NCBI GenBank assembly: GCA_900771995.1
Contig: CAAGQC010000032.1
Span: 1-34,315 of the forward strand
Origin: Lachnospiraceae bacterium
Lineage (GTDB): Bacteria; Bacillota; Clostridia; Lachnospirales; Lachnospiraceae
Direction: 5' to 3'
DNA length: 34,315 nucleotides
Positions 30,943 through 34,315 of the stretch are shown here, one piece after another (the first letter of the stretch is position 1; every line of letters begins with the position of its first letter). The notes beneath the pieces are model-generated. The model did not search any database. It saw only the letters and a list, made by a program, of their open reading frames with translations, and had not been told where the DNA came from. The translations under genes were made by a program, and so were the position numbers.

Positions 30943-31697
30943 AATAACCGGCATCCGTGGGCATAGATACTGATCCCTCCGTTCTTCGCCAAATATTCTC
31001 CCTCTCCCGTGGCACTTTCCACCAGTACCGGGATCACACTGTGCCCTTCCGCTGTGGGCAGCACCGTCTCCATGGCAATATTCATCGCCGCCGTGTTCTT
31101 CAGCCAGTCTCTGTCACTCTGTGTCAGTTCCGTCCGGTACAGGAACACGATCTCGCAGACAGCTTTTGTCTTCTCGGGGATTCTCTCCATCCGCGACGTG
31201 ATATTATCGCAGGTCTTTCCCGGATATTGGGCATCTGTAAGCGCCACATAATAGCAGACAGCATCTTTCGTAAAGGAGAACTTTTTCTTCCGGTAAACCC
31301 CCTCTTTCGTCTCCCGGAAACCATGTTTTTTTAGGCGTTCTTCCATGGTCTGTTTCCCGGCATCCGGGATTTTCGTAAAGTCCCGGTTAGAATACTTATC
31401 CACGCCCTTCTCCATATCCAGTACTGCCGCATCCGGAAAGATTCGGATCAATACCACGACGCTGCTGATACATAAGATGAAAAAAAGAAGAAGGAATACC
31501 CAGCCATAAGAAAGGTGCCCTTCGGAATCGCTTAACACCGCCGGCAGAATAATGCATACCCACGACAGCACAAACAAAGCAATTCCTGTTGCTTCCCAGG
31601 CAATCACCTCTTTCCGCGACTTTTCTCCGGGTATTTTTTTCTGCTTATCGTTTTTTATGATAACCTGTTTTTTCTTTCTATTAGTTTTCCTGCTCAT
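30921..31697 (-). CDS. Uncharacterised membrane protein, two N-terminal helices
   Basis: I do not recognise the family of this 258-residue product. It starts with a strongly basic stretch (MSRKTNRKKKQVIIKNDKQKK), then two hydrophobic helices at about residues 36-56 (GIALFVLSWVCIILPAVL) and 65-87 (YGWVFLLLFFILCISSVVVLI). The remaining 170 residues are soluble, mixed alpha/beta in appearance (MEERLKKHGFRETKEGVYRKKKF; DAVCYYVALTDAQYPG; VCEIVFLYRTELTQSDRDWL). A topology with the soluble part inside or outside cannot be decided. The ATG has GCAGGAAAA upstream. It ends inside the shared terminator. Confidence 0.7.
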   Translation of the reverse strand: MSRKTNRKKKQVIIKNDKQKKIPGEKSRKEVIAWEATGIALFVLSWVCIILPAVLSDSEGHLSYGWVFLLLFFILCISSVVVLIRIFPDAAVLDMEKGVDKYSNRDFTKIPDAGKQTMEERLKKHGFRETKEGVYRKKKFSFTKDAVCYYVALTDAQYPGKTCDNITSRMERIPEKTKAVCEIVFLYRTELTQSDRDWLKNTAAMNIAMETVLPTAEGHSVIPVLVESATGEGEYLAKNGGISIYAHGCRLLKKLCRK

Positions 31698-31850
31698 TTT
31701 TCCTGCATCCCTTCAGCATCTCTTCCAGTCCCGTAATATCCGTAAATGTAACTTTTATTCCTTTCGCACTTAAAGTCAGAAGGCTTTTTACATTTTTCTA
31801 TAATTTTATAACGGTATGTCCTCACAGTCCAGCACCCGGAAGCCGTGTTG

Positions 31851-32228
31851 CTACAGCAGTTCGGCGAATACGCCCTGTCCGGGGATGAGATGTCCGGTGA
31901 AGGTGCCGTCGTAGATCTGACCGGCTCCGCAGCTGGGGCTTCGGGGCTGTAAAATAGCCAGATCGATGTTGTTCTCTTCGGCGATCCGGAGTGCCATTTC
32001 TGCTCCGTGGCGGAACTGCCTGTCCACGCTTACTCCCCTGCAGTCTGTGACCACGCCGCCCACGATCTCCGACGGGTCTCTCGGGGTCGGAAGGCCTCCC
32101 AGCACCTCTGGGCATACCGGGATCACTTCATGCCCTGTCACATAAGCCGCCACACGCTCACTGTAATTATTCTTCCCGTTGTATTTGCAATTTTCGCCCA
32201 ACAGACAGGCGCTGACCAGTATCTTCAT
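31851..32228 (-). pseudogene. DUF523-family protein cut short by an in-frame TAG
   Basis: From ATG 32228 (AAAGGAG site upstream) the product is 125 residues and matches DUF523 proteins: KILVSACLLGENCKYNG, VIPVCPEVLGGLPTPRDPSEIV, RSPSCGAGQIYDGTFTG, GQGVFAELL. These conserved Cys residues suggest metal or thiol chemistry, but the function is unknown. The reading frame stops at TAG 31853-31851, yet the next 14 codons in frame (QHGFRVLDCEDIPL, then TAA at 31808-31806) look like the normal end of the family, giving the expected total of about 140. So a CAG or similar codon has probably become TAG. The truncated protein may still work. It lies between the cardiolipin synthase terminator and the membrane-protein gene. 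Called a pseudogene with reservation. Confidence 0.7.
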
Positions 32229-32269
32229 ATTCCCGCTCCTTTTCCCGCAGAAAACAAATTCCACATTGC

Positions 32270-32313
32270 AAAACCGGAACACCTTTCCGCACACACGAAA
32301 AGATGTCCCGGTT
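32270..32313 (-). terminator. Intrinsic terminator of the cardiolipin synthase gene
   Basis: On the minus strand the arms at 32313-32297 and 32288-32272, beginning AACCGG and ending CCGGTT, pair over 17 bases including three G-T pairs, followed by TTTT. It is about 45 bases past the stop. Confidence 0.8.
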
Positions 32314-32356
32314 CCAAATCGTTACAGTCTTTTTGCCTTTTCTCAGCAGGCTTCCT

Positions 32357-33937
32357 CTACAACAACGGTGCGATCAGCCGCATAATGCATTGCCAGCCTC
32401 TCACTGCCATATTTTTCCTGCCATCGCGGTATTTGTCCGTGACTTCCTCACTGTCCTGAAGCAGTTCATTAAAATCCGCCTCGATATCGCGAATAGCATC
32501 ACAGCCATGCATCCACACACCATTCTCAAAATGATGATAAAGACTGCGGTAATCCATGTTTATCGTACCCACCGTCGCTGTATCCTCGTCACAGAGCATC
32601 TGCTTCGCATGCAGGAAGCCCGGCGTATATTCATAGACCCGCACGCCCTGACGCACCAGGCCGGAATAATAAGACCTGGTCACACCGTAGATCACCTTCT
32701 TATCCGGAATGCCGGGAGTAAATACTCTGACATCCACACCGCGCTTCGCCGCCAGCCCCAGTTCTCTCGTCATTTCATCGCTGATGATCAGATAGGGAGT
32801 GGCCACATAAAGGCGTTTCTTCGCCGTCTTGATCAGGTTCAGGTAGACATTCTCACCCACCGGCTCTCCATCCAGCGGAGAATCCGCATAGGGCTGTACA
32901 TATCCTGAGGCCTTCTGTGCCGCTCCGTCTTCGGTAACTTCCTGTGACGCTTTCAGATATTTTTCATAATCGGTATCGCTCTGCCCCATAACATTCCACA
33001 TTTCCAGAAACATCATGGTGAAATTCTGCACCGCTCTTCCGGTCAGCTTCACTCCGGTATCCTTCCAGTAGCCATAAGGATGCGTAATATTAAAATACTC
33101 ATCTGCCAGATTATAGCCTCCGGTAAAACCGACTTTTCCGTCGATGACCATGATCTTACGGTGGTCACGGTTATTCATGAAAATATTTAAAAACGGTACC
33201 ACATAATTGAACACCCGGCACTGTGCCCCGATGGCATTCATCCGGTCGATAAAGCTTTTGTCCAGGAAACCGATACAGCCCACATCATCATATAAAATGC
33301 GGACTTCCACGCCTTCTGCAGCCTTCCTCGCCAGCACATCCTTCAATCTTGCAAATGCTTCGGCTTCTTCTATGGCATGATACTCCAGGAAAATAAAATG
33401 CTCTGCCTTCTCCAGTTCCCGCAGCTGCTCCTCATATCCCAGATAGGCCTCCGGATAAAATTTCACATCCGTTCCGTTGTATACCGGATAATTGCCGTAT
33501 TTCCAGATATAATAGCACTGGTTGGCAAGCAGGGGATCCTCTGCCTCCAGCTGCTGTACCACCGATTCATCCTGGGGATTCAAAGGAACCAGTTCCCCGT
33601 CAATGTCTTCGAATCTGCGAATGACTTTATGCATGACCTCTTTGTGTCCGAACAGTCCGTAGATACACAGTCCGAACACCGGGAAAGCCAATATCACAAT
33701 GATCCATGGCATCTTAAATGCGGCATTGGTATGCTTTCCGTAGATCCTCAGCGCTACCGCCAGAGCCAGCAGACTGGTAAATAAAGAGATCACGGAAGAA
33801 TACCGGTTCAGCCAGATCACCAGTACCAGGATCCACAAGATCTGCAACAGTACCGCAATCGCTGCAAATACAATTCTGCCTATGCTGTTTTTTACATTTC
33901 CCTTGACTTCCGAACGCATCTGTTTTTTCTCGCCCAT
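32357..33937 (-). CDS. cls: Cardiolipin synthase (phospholipase D family)
   Basis: Cls joins two phosphatidylglycerol molecules to make cardiolipin in the membrane. The 526-residue product has N-terminal hydrophobic helices (IVFAAIAVLLQILWILVLVI; SVISLFTSLLALAVAL; WIIVILAFPVFGLCIYGLF) and two catalytic HKD motifs: HRKIMVIDGKVGFTGGYN and HAKQMLCDEDTATVGTINMD. This is the standard layout and length. The ATG has AGAGGAT upstream, and there is a good promoter and a terminator, so it is a one-gene unit. Confidence 0.95.
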   Translation of the reverse strand: MGEKKQMRSEVKGNVKNSIGRIVFAAIAVLLQILWILVLVIWLNRYSSVISLFTSLLALAVALRIYGKHTNAAFKMPWIIVILAFPVFGLCIYGLFGHKEVMHKVIRRFEDIDGELVPLNPQDESVVQQLEAEDPLLANQCYYIWKYGNYPVYNGTDVKFYPEAYLGYEEQLRELEKAEHFIFLEYHAIEEAEAFARLKDVLARKAAEGVEVRILYDDVGCIGFLDKSFIDRMNAIGAQCRVFNYVVPFLNIFMNNRDHRKIMVIDGKVGFTGGYNLADEYFNITHPYGYWKDTGVKLTGRAVQNFTMMFLEMWNVMGQSDTDYEKYLKASQEVTEDGAAQKASGYVQPYADSPLDGEPVGENVYLNLIKTAKKRLYVATPYLIISDEMTRELGLAAKRGVDVRVFTPGIPDKKVIYGVTRSYYSGLVRQGVRVYEYTPGFLHAKQMLCDEDTATVGTINMDYRSLYHHFENGVWMHGCDAIRDIEADFNELLQDSEEVTDKYRDGRKNMAVRGWQCIMRLIAPLL

Positions 33938-33970
33938 AAATATCCTCTTTTGTTCCTGTAGATTACCGAA

Positions 33971-33999
33971 ATTATAACCGATTTTTCAAAAAAGCTCAA
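33971..33999 (-). promoter_or_regulatory. Predicted sigma-A promoter for cls
   Basis: On the minus strand TTGAGC (33999-33994), a 17-base spacer and TATAAT (33976-33971), about 35 bases before the ATG. Confidence 0.7.
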
Positions 34000-34035
34000 T
34001 AGTACTTCCGGCTACAACTGCCCTCTTTCGTCTGC

Positions 34036-34314
34036 TTAACCGCAGTTTCTGTCACACAGCACAACGATGGTACTGGGTGTGGTCTGGGCCGGAATACTCC
34101 TGGTGGAGGAAGCATAACTGACCACCAGATTGTGATTGGCGGGACTTGCCTGAAAATACTGGTTGTTCACGGTGCGCACATCCACGGTGCCATCCAGATT
34201 CAGCTGCAGCGTCTGCTCCTCATTGATCAGGGAATTGTTGTAGTAACTCACATCCACAAATCGGTCGTTACGATCCTCTGCTACCACCACCGCGGTATAC
34301 TGGGGCGGGTAGAT
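34036..34314 (-). CDS. 3' end of an unrecognised gene (runs off the right edge)
   Basis: An open frame enters from beyond the window and ends at TAA 34038-34036, giving at least 92 C-terminal residues. The visible part begins IYPPQYTAVVVAEDRND and ends VVLCDRNCG. It looks beta-rich with many Asn, Ser and Thr residues and no membrane helix, as in some secreted or surface proteins, but no family is recognised. The start is outside the window, so the GTG at 34290 should not be taken as a start. Two Cys residues near the end (CDRNC) could form a disulfide. Confidence 0.65.
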   Translation of the reverse strand: MYPPQYTAVVVAEDRNDRFVDVSYYNNSLINEEQTLQLNLDGTVDVRTVNNQYFQASPANHNLVVSYASSTRSIPAQTTPSTIVVLCDRNCG

Positions 34315-34315
34315 C

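Noticed and set aside
31671..31781. A 36-codon open stretch (minus strand) overlapping the start of the membrane-protein gene, with protein-like composition.
   Set aside because: It has no start codon near its beginning, is bounded by a stop upstream, and this length is expected by chance. It could be a gene remnant, but nothing identifies one.
31851..31853. General reassignment of TAG as a sense codon, prompted by the DUF523 and pgk cases.
   Set aside because: spoIIP, gpr, the zinc-ribbon gene and cls also end in TAG at their normal family C-termini, so TAG is an ordinary stop here.

Overview
The window is a chromosomal segment of a spore-forming, low-GC-type Firmicute, most likely of the family Lachnospiraceae (Clostridia). 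The basis is the Gram-positive replicative polymerase PolC, the sporulation genes gpr, spoIIP and sigK, the gene order rpsT / gpr-spoIIP-lepA-hemW known from Firmicutes, and several proteins of types common in gut Clostridia. The genus cannot be fixed from the sequence alone. Almost all genes lie on the minus strand. Only rpsT and a PHP-family phosphatase are on the plus strand. No rRNA, tRNA, CRISPR array, insertion sequence or prophage was seen.

Layout from right to left, the direction of most transcription. At 34315-30900 are the 3' end of an unrecognised gene, a cardiolipin synthase with its own promoter and terminator, a DUF523 gene cut short by an in-frame TAG, and a small membrane protein that shares a terminator with the convergent PHP phosphatase. 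At 29743-26440 is the glycolytic cluster gapA-pgk-tpiA, with a hairpin or terminator between genes and a diverged in-frame duplicate of the pgk 3' end. At 26276-22194 are an amidohydrolase, a DUF3877-like gene, a zinc-ribbon membrane protein and a TPM-domain membrane protein. At 21979-18800 are a secreted SH3b-NlpC/P60 wall hydrolase, preceded by a consensus promoter and three phased WalR-type hexamers, and a cytosolic sugar-binding-protein-like/GGDEF fusion. At 18676-16038 are rpsO and pnp, with leader structures. At 15757-10062 are rpsT (divergent), gpr, spoIIP, lepA and hemW. At 9982-7134 are sigK (TTG start, no pro-sequence), a degenerate HD-GYP protein and pilT. At 6858-1 are comM and dprA, then ispG and the first 979 codons of polC.

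Functional themes. Core translation and RNA turnover (rpsT, rpsO, pnp, lepA), replication (polC), isoprenoid synthesis (ispG) and glycolysis are interleaved with sporulation genes acting at successive stages: engulfment (spoIIP), late mother cell (sigK) and germination (gpr). DNA-uptake or type IV pilus proteins (dprA, comM, pilT) are also present. The points most worth following are the triple WalR-like array on the NlpC/P60 gene, the nonsense codon in the DUF523 gene, the in-frame echo of the pgk C-terminus, the pro-less SigK, and the zinc-ribbon/TPM membrane pair. No clearly new defence or mobile system was found.
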